A DNA stretch of 64,000 nucleotides from Anticarsia gemmatalis (GCF_050436995.1 NC_134764.1:2108001-2172000), one strand, 5' to 3'. Shown: positions 12,376 through 25,898, counted from the stretch's first letter. The notes: generated by a model from the sequence alone, not told the origin. Program-made: numbers and translations.

Positions 12376-13504
12376 ATCACAAAAGTTCAAACATGACCAC
12401 AAATAAATAAATAACGGATTATCATTGTCTAAATAACACATCGCGAACCCATCATCAGATTGTTCGTATAATCTAATAACGCCCTATCAATTGTAGACTC
12501 AAGGTTGCACGATAACAGCCGCGGTCATTACCGCCCGTCCTTGACACACTTGCCCACGTTGTCTATGTTATGTCATGCAATTTCTATCATTATTAACATC
12601 AATTGTATGAGATTTTGCAACCTCGTACTGCTTTTGCGACACTTAATGAAGATGAACAATATTTTAATTTATATTATTATATTTTTTAACTAATTGCCAC
12701 TGTATTGTGGTTATTGTTTTGCAAGATTATCTGTTAATTGGCTAGATTGTTACGCAGATAAATAATTTTATTTGTGAGATTATTTTTTACCTTATTTTTT
12801 TCATGAGTTGAAGACACGCAACAAGCTTTAATAGATAATAAGACCAGCGTTTGAAATTCAACTGCAATTCTTTATTTTATTCGGTTTATTTTTCGATCCT
12901 CGTTCTATAAAATTTTTATGAACTTCTTTACATGCGACTCTCGTACAGTATGCGTACAATATGCTTAAAAAAGGCTGTAGTTGATATTCATTATAATTAT
13001 GTAATACACCTTATGGTACAAATATTCGGCTTTATATCTATTTCACACGCACTTACATGTATCATTCATAAATCAATATATTTACGACATATGTATCATA
13101 AACATTTATTACTTATTCAAAAAAGCTTAGTAATAATTATGTAATTACTTATCAAAATGTCCGCCCTATCGTCACGAATACAACAAACTAATTAGCCCTT
13201 AAGAACAAAAACATGATACCCACATGTGTATCTGATTACAATAATTTATTGTTTTTTGTGAACCCAAACTGGTTCATGTTTCTTGTAAGTTAGTTCCGTA
13301 TTAAATATCTACATCCTGAATGTGACAATACGTGGAAAACAACGACTAAAGGAACATATTATGTGTCATAGAAATAATTTATTCTGCAAGCGTTTCGTCT
13401 CGTAAGTTGAAGTTAGGCTGTATCTTTGATGTCACATTGCATACCACAGTTTCTTTTATGTATCACTGGCATTTGTCTACGACATCGTCTGCCTGGGAAA
13501 GTTT

Positions 13505-13660
13505 AGTGGGGTAAAAATTAAAATAATCCAATATACAATCTAGATCATACTTAAGTCATTTATGAGGCAAATTTCATTCAGTAGTTTTGCATGAAAGAAT
13601 AAGATGAAAAATCAAACTTCCGTCCGGACTAATTTTCGCATTTATAATATTAGTTTCGGC
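13505..13660 (-). repeat. Eroded Helitron-like fragment
   Basis: The right edge reads CGCATTTATAATATTAGT on the plus strand, equivalent to the left terminus of the Helitron at 30419-30901. Inside are the phrases GGCAAATTTCATTCAGTAGTTT shortened here to TTTCATTCAGTAG, and AAACTTCCGTCC. The CTAG end is lost. Confidence 0.4.
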
Positions 13661-14044
13661 AGTAAGATTACTTTAATCAACTTGTCAGAAATTCTGTTTG
13701 ATGTCATTTTTCCGGCCCTAGTTAAATACTCTGAGGTACTCCTATTCTCGTGAGAAGTAAAACAGACGCGGTCGTTGAGACTGTCTAGCTATTTGACCTA
13801 TTTTGTGGCAACGGTGATGTGAGTGTTTTAGGTCGGGTCAAGGTACAGGTCAAGCGTTTGGAACTTTTTAGTTTCTCGTATAAAAGGTGGTAAAAGGCTT
13901 TAGAGTGTTCTGAAAAAGCAACTGTTTCACTCAAAAACATTTTGTAACAGCTTCAGTTAGGTCTCTTGTGGCTTGATGACCTTATCATACAAACAAAATA
14001 CACGAAGAAAATTCAAGAGGAAGAAAATATAATAGTTACAATGG

Positions 14045-14265
14045 CGGCCTTATCTCACTGGGCAATCGCTTCTAGGCAACCGCTAATGAACCTATTGACG
14101 ATGATCCACTAATAAAGTGACCTACTGCCAGCCCATGATGATCATGAGTTTGATTCCCACGGTAAACAAATACATATTTGTGTAGTCCACAAATAATTCA
14201 GCTGTACTTTGTATCCGTTACTCTTGGTCGCCCTGTTGCACAATATTAGATCATAGCTGGCGAGA
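14045..14265 (+). repeat. Old tRNA-derived SINE
   Basis: TTTGATTCCCACGGTAAAC corresponds to a B box and is followed by TTTGTGTAGTCCACAAATA. The latter block, and the GTACTTTGTATCCGTTACT block after it, are shared with the copy at 16625-16845. The head is weakly preserved and the copy is old. Confidence 0.5.
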
Positions 14266-14269
14266 GCTT

Positions 14270-16620
14270 TATAATAATGGCTCATCGATATAAATATTGC
14301 TTGCTTAGTATGTCAGTATGCCGACAGATCATTTGATTTTTTGTTTGTTTCGTTGTAAAACAATTATAGAAATCAATCTTCGTCCGAATGCGTTACGTTC
14401 CTTAGCAGTTTTTATGTTTATAATTGAGCTCTGTTATGTAATAGTTTTTATGTATTTTAATTCTATGATACTTCTAGAATGAAATAATGTATGCTGTTAA
14501 AACCGCTTCGTATATTTTAATGGCGCGAGCTTTAACTGAATAATAATCGTCTTTAAGTTATAGTCACTTGCAACTTTAATTGTTTTGCTGCTTCGAGATT
14601 CTTCTGCAGGCTGATTATACTAGAAATTAGAATAATGTTATCAAATTCTTTAGAATACCTAGAATATACTTGTCAAAAAATATAATATTAATCGCTATAA
14701 TTATAAATAGTATCATATACCGCAGTAAAAATATGCCTCAGTAATCTTTTACATGTAATAAAACTCATAGATTCTCTAAATGGTAGAACTGAAACCTTCA
14801 ATAAAAGTTTTTTAGTATCGATTAGAGCCTCATATTCTCAGAAGTCTTAAACTATTCTCACTAGAAAATTGATCCTAGCTCAAGCAATAATGGAGCGACT
14901 TTTTTACCATTAAAAAAATACCATCATACCATCTGAATAGTAAAAACTAGCTGTTGAAAATCACGTATTTCGTGACTGGCAACACGGAACAATTGATGAA
15001 GAAGACGTAATCGATTTCATCCCTGTTGAAAGATGTGTTGTTAGGTTCTAGAATATGTCGCAAATGTGTATTTTGAGTAAAATGATTGTTTTATTATGCA
15101 TTCTAAATGCTTATTAGACGCATCGTTAACTTGAAAAATGTACAGTTATTCCGTATTTTAATAAACTGCTGTAATACCTGACTTTGTGTAATTATTATTT
15201 TCAAGTGAAAATTAATTCATGAGGTGTATGTATTTTAGAATATGTATAATGCCGAAAAATAACTTATAAAAATAAATTAACATATTAATATGATGAAAAT
15301 TAATGGAATTTTATATCACACCTCAGTTTATGTAAACAAACGTTATTGTATTGATAAAATACATTTCAATATATATTTTCTTTTACATTAAAACCTTCAT
15401 AATAAAATTGTTCATTCTCTTTTTTTCTTAACAATTACATTTATATAATAAGTCTAGACGTCAAGGACACATAATTATTCATATTTTTCAAAAAACCAGT
15501 TTCTTTGATGTCAGAAATCAATCAAAGTTTTTCAAATTTTAATAATTTAAATCCAGTCATATTCTCCAAACGGACTAAAGCCAAGATATTAAACATAATG
15601 ATCTTAATAATTCACTAAATATAAACCAAATTTCAAATTAAATAACAAGATACAAAGAAAAATACCAGATTCGTTTAAATAATAAACGATTGTAGAAACA
15701 TAAACTGCTTGCATAACTCCCAAGGCCACAGACCATCTGTTAATTAAAATGACCATAGCGAATGTTGTCTATTTTCGTACAAACACTTTATTTCTTACAA
15801 TTACAAGAATGATATTGATATTAATAAAGGCAATTGAGTATGGTCATGTATTGTCAAAGGCGAACACACATTAGATAAAAGATAATAGCGCCCTTTGGAA
15901 TATAAATATATTGCGTAGGTCAGGAGTTGTTTGACAAAAATGTACATAAGGCAATTTTTCTACTATTATTGACTGTCAACAATTGGCTACAGCTATTTAG
16001 AACTTTAAAAGTACTAAGTTTATCGGTTAATTCGATAATACTGAGTTTAGGAATTAGCGCAATCATTGCGTTTCAAAAAGATTCAAAAAGTCGAAAGACA
16101 ACCTACGATTATCCCTAATGTTTTTAAGACAATGGATTTGAAACAAAAAACATACAAATAGTTTATGTGCTAGCATAACGCATATTGCACTTTTACCATG
16201 AAATTTAAATTGAATGTGGATTAAAAAAAATCACAAGTCCGCACAGAAAAAGTTGCTGCCCAATTAAAACTAATCTTTTGTTATAGAATCTTTAGCAGAT
16301 ATAACAATGAGGATAAAATCTCTCAAACATAATTACTTGTATGCAAAATATACAACAACTTAACTACTCTAACACGTATTCACCTTACGCACATACCTCA
16401 TGTTCACTGACCAATATAGCCATTGGAGTTTATTAATTGGTTTCATATATCTCAGTGCATGTGTCAGGATACTTGCTCTTATAAGGAGTTGATAAAAGAA
16501 CCAGTGTTAGACTTGTAATGACTGAATTGTTTAATTAATTAGGTTGAATTGAAGCTTGATTGTTGGACACGTTGATAATTGCTTGTTTCAATGTGGGACA
16601 ACTTGGCATAAATAATTAAA
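14270..16620. other. Gene-free AT-rich stretch
   Basis: Very AT-rich. I see no gene, no recognisable repeat family and no RNA gene. The 63-codon frame at 15927-16118 has no recognisable features. Confidence 0.4.
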
Positions 16621-16624
16621 TAGC

Positions 16625-16845
16625 CTACTTGGTTTAGGTGGTCGCCACGCCACTTCTAGTGTCGGGATCGTGGGTTAAATTTCCACATGGAATAAATATG
16701 GAGTAAATAGTGCCATCGACAAATAGTTGTTTCGGGTCTGGTTGTACTTTGTAACCGTTGTTTGTTTATTTATAAAAGTCCCCGTGACACAAGAGCAATT
16801 GTAAGTGCAGGAGTTGTCTTTTTAAAGAAAAAAAAAGTAACATTA
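16625..16845 (+). repeat. Old tRNA-derived SINE
   Basis: The head shows TTTAGGTGGTCGCCACGCC (A-box area) and GTGGGTTAAATTTCCACAT (B-box area). The body contains CAAATAGTTGTTTCGGGTCT and CCCCGTGACACAAGAGCAA, and the element finishes in an A-rich tail at about 16828. It is the same family as the copy at 14045. Confidence 0.6.
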
Positions 16846-17534
16846 TAGAAAAGAGAGCAAATATTTTTTTTTGTATCGGTAGTACTTCATGTAGATAACT
16901 CCAGTCTCCAGAATCACTGAACGAATATACCTGAAAAATGCTTTCGTAATTTGAAAGGTGTCAGGTAAAAATATGCTTACCTTCGTGTTAATGCAAGTTG
17001 GGTAAACCCAAATCAAGCACTGGCAGGTTGGTATAGCAATATTACATATTAAATAGACATGGAAATATATAAATAAGGACATATGCTATAAAACTTATAA
17101 TTGCAAAGTAAATATCTCTATTTTCCCTTTTTTGCAAATAATTGAATGAATCAGTGAAATGAATGGAGCATTCTTATTATAATTAATAAATATTGCTTCC
17201 GGCAGAGGATAATTTAATAATAATTATATTTATTTTCCTCAATAGATAGTTGTTTCCGGAATACTTAGGTAATTAATATTTCTGTAATAAAGCCGAGATA
17301 CCAAGAAATTAAAAGTACCGGCGCCACACACTCGATGACAAATAGAATCCATTTGCGATTAGTTATACTACTATTCACTATACTAAATAATTATTTATTA
17401 AAACCACAAGTATTTTTCCTGGCTTATAACAGGAATTACTTAGTCATAAGTCTTAGAAAGAGACAATGATTTGCTATTGCGTGCTTAAAAATATCTGTGT
17501 TAAAAAAGGTGTGTAAGATGAAATGCTTCTCAGT

Positions 17535-17679
17535 ATTATTATTGCGTAGATAAAAACTGCCGAATTGATTTTCATGAAACCTTTTCGTCACCAACTTGGT
17601 ACTTAACCTGAATTATAAGGATACTTTGTTTTTCCTAAAGCGCTCTTTCCGCGCAGACAGTATCGCGGGTAGAAGCTAG
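17535..17679 (+). mobile_element. Helitron 3' end relic
   Basis: It ends with CTAG followed by T, preceded by the stem CCGCG...CGCGG, which is the Helitron 3' signature. Upstream, AAACTGCCGAATTGATTTTC is the usual internal phrase of such elements. The TC start is not identifiable. Confidence 0.5.
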
Positions 17680-17938
17680 TCAAAATATTATTTGTTCCTG
17701 AAATTAGTGAAAAACTTTTTATATGGATGTACAAACAAGCAAATACAAAAGTTCAATTACAGTATGTTATGCAATAAATTGTAGGGGGGAAAAATATTTC
17801 TTTACGAGAATTTCGCAATTTAATTATTTCTTCATAAGGATTTTTATTTAATTATCTTTATAATTAACAAGCACTATTACTGAGTAATAAATAAGTTTCC
17901 ATTATTATTAATGAACGTGCTTCGGAAAATTGTTCGTA

Positions 17939-18196
17939 TCTATACTAATATTATAAAGCTAATGAGTTTGTTTGTTTGTTTGTTTGTTTGAACGCGCTAA
18001 TCTCAGGAACTACTGGTCCGATTTGAAAAAGTATTTCAGTGTTAGATAGCCCACTTATTGAGTTAGGCTATAGGCTATATATCTTCACACTACGACCAAT
18101 AGGAGCAGAGTACGAGTAAAAAATGTCACAAAAACGGAGAAAATTTTAACTCATTCTTACTTATGTGACGCAAGCGAAGTTGCGCGGGTCAGCTAG
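17939..18196 (+). mobile_element. Non-autonomous Helitron (family A)
   Basis: It begins TCTATACTAATATTATAAAG after an A and ends CAGCTAG before a T, without target duplication. The subterminal hairpin CGCAAGCGAAGTTGCG lies about 10 bases before the end. A (GTTT)n stretch sits near the 5' end (about 17967-17991). It is about 258 bp, encodes nothing, and aligns end to end with the copy at 20462. Confidence 0.88.
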
Positions 18197-18593
18197 TTAT
18201 TAAGATGTAATAATATGTCAGGAGACAGAAGTACTGAGTTTATTGGTTTTTATTATTAAACCACTGTAATTATTGTGTGTGGTCGTGCCTCGCAAAAATA
18301 GTGAGTATGCGTACCACTCATTCATTATTGTGTAGTAATGTTATATTATAGTGTATTATTGTATTGTAATGTTCAATCATTGAGTAATAATTCAATACAT
18401 TTGAGTTTTATTTTTTATTTTTATTGATTATTGCTTTTTTTCGATGATTGCATAATATGAATTTTTGAATCTTTATCTTTGTGAACGTATTGCTAGCATG
18501 TTTTTCTTTGTATCGGTATTATGAGTACGACATTTTTTTTTGTTTGATTTGGTGTTGAACCAAGTTTAAACTCGTAACAAATTTCTATTAATA

Positions 18594-18724
18594 TACTTGT
18601 GTAGTACCTTTACATACGAAATGAAAAATACATACATGGATGGCAAACTAGTATTGCATTACTTGTCTAGTATGTTACCTTTACACTATACGAAAAATAA
18701 CGTACATATGTAGATGGTCTACTT
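18594..18724. repeat. Diverged ~60-bp direct duplication
   Basis: Two adjacent segments share ACTTGT.TAGTA, CCTTTACA, ACGAAA, ACATACAT and GATGG in the same order. It looks like an old tandem duplication and has no coding content. Confidence 0.45.
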
Positions 18725-19185
18725 CATTTTCTATTAACTTTTTATAAAATATAAATTACGATGTAATTAAAGGAAGCCATTTTGAGTCACGAGTGGCTAC
18801 TGAAATAGTCTGTGATTCCAGTATGACGAATTTAACCCAGCCTCGGCACTCAAGGTCAAAAGACAATTGTCTTGAGCATGACTTTCACTATCCGATAGTA
18901 GACAAAAAACACAAATTAAACTCAGTAGGTATTATAGCAAAAAAACTTCGTAAACAGTACTGTAAGAATTTGCACGCGTGAATTTCGAGGACGGCTTTTT
19001 GTTGAAGCAACTCTTTGGATAATGTTTTCCTATGTATTGATATTGTTTATTAGACTTTGGTACCAGCTTTAGTGGATAATAATAACTTACATATGCCTAC
19101 TTTAAAATACTGTTACGTAAATGTATACATCACTAACAAAACGTTAATTATGAGACAAAAAAGTACTTCTACAATTGTAACCCGT

Positions 19186-19450
19186 TTCGTTCGTTCGTTC
19201 GTTCGTCGTATGGTTAGTGGTCAACCTAGTGTCAAAGTTGTTCAAGCCGCCCGAGAGGCCTTTGACGTGGCTTAACGACTGTTATCTTAGTAGACAACAA
19301 CCGGGACCGACTTTTAACGTGCCCTCCGAAGCACGGAGACGCCCAGTTCAAATACCACTATGCGGTCACCCATCTATGGAATGACCGCGCCCAGGATTGC
19401 TTATCCCACAGATCGTTTACCTACCGGTGAGCGCAACTGGCTATGGGCGC
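19186..19450 (-). mobile_element. 5S-rRNA-like SINE, antisense
   Basis: On the minus strand the head region (about 19440-19345) reads GATAAGCAATCCTGGGCGCG and then CATAGATGGGTGACCGC, which resembles the internal promoter region of 5S rRNA (AAGCAGCGTCGGGCGCGG ... TAGATGGGGGACCGC). The body holds GGAGGGCACGTTAAAAGTCG and CTTGAACAACTTTGACACTA, and it ends in a short (ACGA)n tail. It matches the copy at 49050-49293. I infer a SINE transcribed by pol III from a 5S-type promoter. Three open frames overlap it by chance. Confidence 0.75.
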
Positions 19451-20461
19451 CTCAAAAACCCGTTTCGATACATACTTACCATAGCCGAATTTCAACCGAC
19501 AGCATCTTTACGGAAGAAAATCCAAATATGTTTACTACTTTGGTTTAGTTTGACTTATTACGAAATTTTCAATAGATATACTCACTCTTCCTTCAGCCTT
19601 TACTTCTCCATAACTACAATATCAAATAAAAATACGCTTTCATAATACCACTTTAATTAAACGAATTTTCCTCTCCGGCGGGAGTTTTCCTCAATATTTC
19701 ATATTTCCTATATCTCGTTTATGACATTTCACGGGAACCCGGATACTTTGTATCCTCCACCATGTTAAATATTTCACGGCTCACGATACCAGCAGGGTAC
19801 GTGTTGAGAATACTTATATGATATGTATGTATTTCGTTCTGAGCCTGTGTATAGAAATGGAGATTTTTCTCATCGCGCTAGAGATTTAGTTGGTTCAACG
19901 TGCTATGTTTGTAACGTTGTTTTTGGCAACAAGATTTTTTAATTAAATGAAAGCTTGATGAAACACGTTTCAAGAAATGCCTATCAATAAACTCATGAGC
20001 GTATATACTTTTTCGTTCAGATATGAGTAATGTTCTTTTTTTGTAATAAATCTGAGCGTGGTTTATCTGGCGTGTATAGTTCATCAGTTAGACTTGCCCG
20101 TAATCTCATGAGACAATTCCACAGACCTTAATTTTTAACTTTATTTATTTAAGTATCGCAAAAGGATTATCGTTTAGAGCTACAAAATTACAGCCTCCTT
20201 CGTTGATAAAATGAATATATCTGATGTCAAACATGTGAATGTTACATCATAACGTTATGTGATCCGCAAATACTTATCACACATTATAGTATCAGATTTC
20301 AAATGATAAAAGCTCTTAATGTTAAGCTAATGGAAACATATTACCAAGAAGATAATTATCAATTATTGTAATTAAGCATTAAGTAAAATTGTTTTCTGGG
20401 AACAAATAACATAAGTCATTTAGTTGTGAAAGTGAAACAGACAGACAGATATCCATTCCCA

Positions 20462-20713
20462 TCTATACTAATATTATAAAGCTGAAGAGTTTGTTTGTTT
20501 GTTTGTTTGAACGCGCTAATCTCAGGAACTACTGGTCCGATTTGAAAAATTCTTTCAGTGTTAGATAGCCCATTTATCGAGGAAGGCTTTAGGCTATATA
20601 ACATCACGCTACGGTCATTAGGAGCGGAGTAGCAACGAGAAATGTTACAAAAACGGGGAACATTTTTACCAATTCTCTTAGGTGACGCAAGCGAAGTTGC
20701 GCGGGTCAGCTAG
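20462..20713 (+). mobile_element. Non-autonomous Helitron (family A)
   Basis: It starts TCTATACTAATATTATAAAG after A and ends CAGCTAG before T, with the CGCAAGCGAAGTTGCG hairpin. About 252 bp; close in sequence to the copy at 17939 in the same orientation, suggesting relatively recent amplification of this family. Confidence 0.88.
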
Positions 20714-23320
20714 TTATTAATATTAGAATGACGTGTTTTAATACATTGATAATGCACTATTTCATGTTTATTTTCCAAAGAACAGTTAACATAAATAAAA
20801 TCTGTTATCTCTATAAATCTCTATTTTTTCAATAGGTAAAGTTACAATGATCAAATAAATATGCTACAGTTAACGGTATTTAAAGGTATATAGAGTTTAA
20901 TTTGGGCTCTAATTTTATTTGGTCGAGTGGAACCTCACGTGTAAATTACAAAGGAAATAAGGAAGACCAATATTTTACATGTAGGTAAAATAAGCATATT
21001 TACATAAACGTGATGTCTTGAAATAATGTGTGTGAAATATTTAATGTTCTATTTTTCTTGTGTTAATAGCCTTCTCAATCGAAGCCCTTTAAAATGATTA
21101 TGTATGCGTAGTAAGACGTCTTTTATTTATTTTTGTGTTTTATAAGTATGGCTGATTATCATCTCATTGGGAACTTTTAGATGTATGAATGTGAATGAGG
21201 CGAGATAATTTTGTAAGGGTCGACCCAAATGTCGTTATATGGTCTCTACCTACCTCTATGAGAAAAAGGCGTGATATTGGCATGCATGTATGTATGGATT
21301 ATGCACCATCGCAGGCGTAATTTTATGTTCAAAAATATTCCTAATTGCTTTGCATCTTCAAGCACTAACAAATAATGTAACCGCATTATCTCAGATCCTA
21401 AGAATCCTTTACAAGTTGAACAGAAACGAAACAAACGTGATAAAATGCAAAGATGTGAATAAAGATATCACAATGTAGGGCGAGGTCTTGATTTTTTAAC
21501 TTAACCACAAATACAATAGCGTTTTGTATAGAAGTCTTGAACACGTACTAGAGGTCGAATTGTTTAACGGATATCATAATCTTCACACGTTGAAGTTGAA
21601 ACAGCTAGAATAGTTTGATGGAGACCAAAGTGACATAATAGAATTATGACATAAGGATACTAGTTAAGGATAAGGTCTTCCGAAATGCTCTTGATTTTGG
21701 CTGTGACAAGTTTTAAAAATAAACTATCAATATCTCTATGATAATTACTCTACATAGTTAGGTTGTAAAACTGATGGTAAGTATCACATTAGCCAAAATA
21801 TTTCTAACAACGCGAAGATTCACGCGCTCAAAGCTCAATTTTTTAGCTTATATTCCTAAAAGTATTGATATTTTAGTAAATCTACCTTTATTAATTTGTA
21901 ATATACTTAAGCAACCAAGTCACGATGAATAACAAAACATAGATCAACTTACCAGGGTACCTCAAGGTACTAAATTGGGTCCCAATTAATTCTTTTCAAC
22001 CTGCCTAACAATTTAAATCTAACTAATATATTCAAGAGTTAGTGGAGACCTTGATTTATCCGGTGACCTTAGCTTAGTACATAATTATCAATTAGACATG
22101 TATATTATCAACCCGTATGTAATGCTGAATATCCGTATTCGCATTGCATGAACACTAACCGGAATTGGAAGCCAGAGAATGTTGTTTTGACAGATAGTTG
22201 TAACTCTATCTAAGTGCATTAATATAATATATTCCTAGATTATAGTTAGCATAAACGAAAGATGAAAGGGTTAGCTATTCAAGAGCCTTTAAAAGAACAT
22301 GAAACATAGAAATCGGGTTAATTACAATAGTTTACCGCGATAGGACCCTTTGTGCATCCTAGTATTAAGTGTACAAGCCGCGATAGTTGAAACACGTTAA
22401 ATATAACATTATAATATTGTAGAGTTAGGTGATTCTTTCAATTATACTGCCTAAAAGGAAAGTAAAAAAAAATAGATTATAGAATATAAATTTGCAAAAT
22501 ATTTGGATCTCAGAAAAAGGTTGCAAAAATGTCAGACATCTGTTTCTCTTCACTGGTAGAATTATTTCCAGTTCTGTAGAAGAATGAAACTGACCCAATG
22601 TCGGTTAACGTAAAAAGTCAGTCGACTTCCAAAAACTCGCTAATTCCTTAACGTGACTTTCGGGAACATCGTTAAAAGAGAAAGTAAACGTTAATTATGA
22701 ATTCTCCCCAAAATTGCGGTTTTTAGGTCAGAGTAATGCTGCAGAGATAATTTAATTAATCAACAGAGTTCACGGACGGAGGAAAAAGGTGCAAAATCAT
22801 AATCAACATTATTAAGTAACAAAAAATATTAACCTTTCAGCTTCAATCATTGTTATGAAATACGAAGAATCGTTTTTCTTTGATTAAAAAAGTTATGAAT
22901 CAGTTTTCTAGATTCCAATTAGTACAAGAAGCTGATATTATTATAGTCTTGCTTAGTCTAGATAATAGATTTAGGTTTAACTGACTGTGACAACCTTAGG
23001 CGTTTAAAGTCCCAGTGATGATAAAAAGTTCTTTAGAAATTGTACGTCCGGTTCATTGCCTCCTGCTATTTGTTGGACAATTCAACCTTCAATCTTGAGC
23101 CCCTGTAGCACGATAGGCAGGAAAACATGGTGAACAAATAATAATACATGTACCTATTTAAAATTACATGTTTTTAATATGTCACATGGATTTACGTGTA
23201 AAATTATATTTTTTGCAACTCAAAGCCAATGGTGCTAACTGATCAGAAATCGATTAGTGAGTTAAGCGGCATTTTGTGCAGACTTTTCCTAGATCAGTTG
23301 CCAATTTTTAGTATGTGAGA
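20714..23320. other. Gene-free stretch with one SINE tail
   Basis: No gene is supported. At 21238-21300 the plus strand reads CTCTACCTACCTCTATGAGA, AAAAGGCGTGATATTG and a CATGTATGTATGG tail, which is the 3' end of the GGCGTGA-tailed SINE family. The two 62-codon frames overlapping that tail (21246-21478) are chance. Confidence 0.5.
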
Positions 23321-23324
23321 TAGT

Positions 23325-23390
23325 GGTATCTTCGAGCAGCAGTGTGCATCTTCAACACTAGGTTGACCACTAACAACACAAATAATACTA
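23325..23390 (+). repeat. 3' fragment of the 5S-like SINE family
   Basis: CAACACTAGGTTGACCACTA followed by ACAACAC matches the 3' end of the copies at 19186 and 49050. The rest is lost or unrecognisable. Confidence 0.5.
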
Positions 23391-23954
23391 TTACAATGAC
23401 TTAGAATTTTTAATAAGACTACATCCGCATGTTTAATTTAGTGAATCGGAACGATACATTTGACATATATAACACCAAACCTTTTCAAATCATCCTCTCA
23501 AGTGGAAATGAATAAACAAAAAAACAACAGATTCTTAACTGGTCGCAAAAAAATGAGAAATCAAAGGTTGCATCGAAAAAACCTTGAAGTTATTAAATAC
23601 ATGGACGATCCTGAAAGACAATATTTTTGATATACTCCATTTAACTCATAAATGCGTGACAATGATTCAACCGTTAAATTATAAAAGGTTTTTCAACCAA
23701 CCATGCGTTGAGCAGTTGTAGGATTATAGAACAATGAAAAAAACGGTGAGGTCAACTTAGACATATTGTTTAGAACACAATAGTGACATCTACAGGTGGT
23801 ACTAGTGTCAAGAATAAATGTGCAAAAAATGTGATAATAATATTTTGTTAATGTTGAAGGATTTTGGCCTGTGTGAAAATCAGGAGCAGTAGATGAAAAA
23901 AATTAGCTCGTGAAAAAATTGTGCTAGTATATTTTTTTATTATGATTATTTATA

Positions 23955-24215
23955 TTATCACGCTTTTTATATCCGAAGGCGTACACAGAAGTGTAATGTG
24001 GCAATTCTTATAGTAATATTTCACAGCAATTTTGTCGGTCTCGTGTATTAGACGGCCAGCCTGTTGCCATGTACCAAGATCGTTGCAGAATTTTGGACTA
24101 CTTCTGAAAACATTCTGAAAGAGAACCCCATTTGAAATATGCTCGACCCGGCAACCGAACCCTAGTAACCAATTGTAGTAGCAGTCATATACACTACTGC
24201 CTATACCAAAGAATA
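23955..24215 (-). repeat. Full-length but old tRNA-derived SINE, antisense
   Basis: On the minus strand the order is: tRNA-like head (CAGTAGTGTATATGACTGC, then TAGGGTTCGGTTGCCGGG), body with GGTACATGGCAACAGGCTGG, and 3' end ACGCCTTCGGATATAAAAAG followed by CGTGAT. This copy links the head seen at 2890 with the GGCGTGA tails scattered through the window, showing they belong to one family. Confidence 0.65.
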
Positions 24216-25120
24216 AGTCTCAATTATCATGTAAAATTCAAAAAATGTCACCATACAAGTAGTAAAAACTATAGCGAAAACAAACAAACAAAGTAAGACA
24301 AAACATCTTGCATAAGCGATCGCAATGTCGGCAAAAACAAGTGAGGATGAAATTGCTTGCTAATGACTTGCCGGTACTATACACGTGTTCTGTATCTGTC
24401 GGCAATAAAAGAAAATATGAAGCCAAGCTACTACGGATTGCTGTTATTAGCTGGACCTTTTTATTTTAAACTTACTCTAGTAACATCATCATTATGTATC
24501 GTGGGAATAGAGACAAAATAGTTTATACATGCATACGTAAATTAACGCCTTTTTCAAAGTAGAGACGTGAGAAAGCCATTTGGTATGATCCTTACAAACT
24601 TACCTTGCGTTATTTATATCTATACATCGCGTCATACCGAAGGTAGTGTAATGATTATTCGGAAGATATATCGGAAAGTTAAGTTAATTGTTATCCATGA
24701 TAGGTAATTAAGGTCTTCCTGTGATGCACACCATAAGAACTGGTTAGCTAAAATAATAGGGCAACTGTGTTTTTAGGTAGGCTAGTAGACGGTCCCTGTA
24801 AGTGATACAATAGTAAAACAAGTAGGTACCTAGTCTCATGTCCGGTTGACAAAAGCTAGTGCTATTTGTGACCAGATTATACCACTAGATAAGGGCTGAT
24901 GATAACTTAAGATTTCAATGATATTACTCACTTCAAGGTCGGGTTCCAGATCCGGCTAGGAGAGTTAAATGTACTCATAGCTTGATGAATAAGACTGACA
25001 ACTATAAACCCTCAATTAAAGGCTGAAAAAATTAATTGTTTGTTGATGTCACTTCATCCCAGTACATAGATACAGCCCTAAATGTGTATGCAGTGATACA
25101 CTTTCAATCATACATCTTTA

Positions 25121-25312
25121 TCTTTATATATGTATATATAATTCTTCTGTAAGTGTGTATGTCACTGAACTTCTCTTAAACGACTGGAACGATTTTGATG
25201 ATTTTTTTTGTGTGTTCAAGGGGATCTGAGAATGGTTTAGATTCACAATTTTGTCCGCTGGACAATGTTTTTTTAATTTATTGGACAGGACAACGTCTGT
25301 CGGGTCTGCTAG
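25121..25312 (+). mobile_element. Non-autonomous Helitron (family C)
   Basis: It starts TCTTTATATATGTATATATA after A and ends CTGCTAG before T. The stem GACAG...CTGTC lies just before the end. The interior carries GTGTATGTCACTGAACTTCT and GACTGGAACGATTTTGATGA. About 192 bp and non-coding. The 69-codon minus-strand frame over it is chance. Confidence 0.78.
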
Positions 25313-25446
25313 TGTTTTTATAAAATTATTCAATTAATGATCGCTATACACGAACAAACAATACGCACTTAACATTTCATTGATTATTGTATGTCTCACT
25401 ATTCGCATTGATAAACATGCATATGAAAATATGACAGCTTGTGACA

Positions 25447-25516
25447 ATTTCACAGATCTCTGCCTGCCCATAAAGGCGAAAAAAGCATGACTTTATGTAC
25501 GTACATCTGTATGAGG
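25447..25516 (+). repeat. SINE 3' tail fragment
   Basis: ATCTCTGCCTGCCCATAAAG, AAAGCATGACTTTATGTACG and a TACATCTGTATG tail correspond to the 3' end of the GGCGTGA-tailed SINE family. Confidence 0.55.
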
Positions 25517-25898
25517 GAAAATATGACAGTGTATCCATATTTACTCATTCTCTAATTTAAGGAACGTTTTCCGAAGAGAAAATAGTAAAACTAGAACTAA
25601 GAACTGCTAACAAAGTCACTAATTTGTTTTAAAATTCATGTGTCGTACATTTACGATCACTTGGATGACATTCAACGCTACTGTGACATTGTAGCGCAAT
25701 GAATTTCGCAACGACAATCTATGTCTATGTCGCAATACGGCACGCTGATTTTCTTCGAAACATGATGTAAGGAATTTGGGAAACGTTACGTAATAATCAT
25801 ACTATTTTTTCCCTAATAATTATTTCTGTAAACACTTTTGTGAGTTCTAAAACAGTATTTTTCTTAAATAGCAAAGATACAAGAAGGAAATGTAAAGG

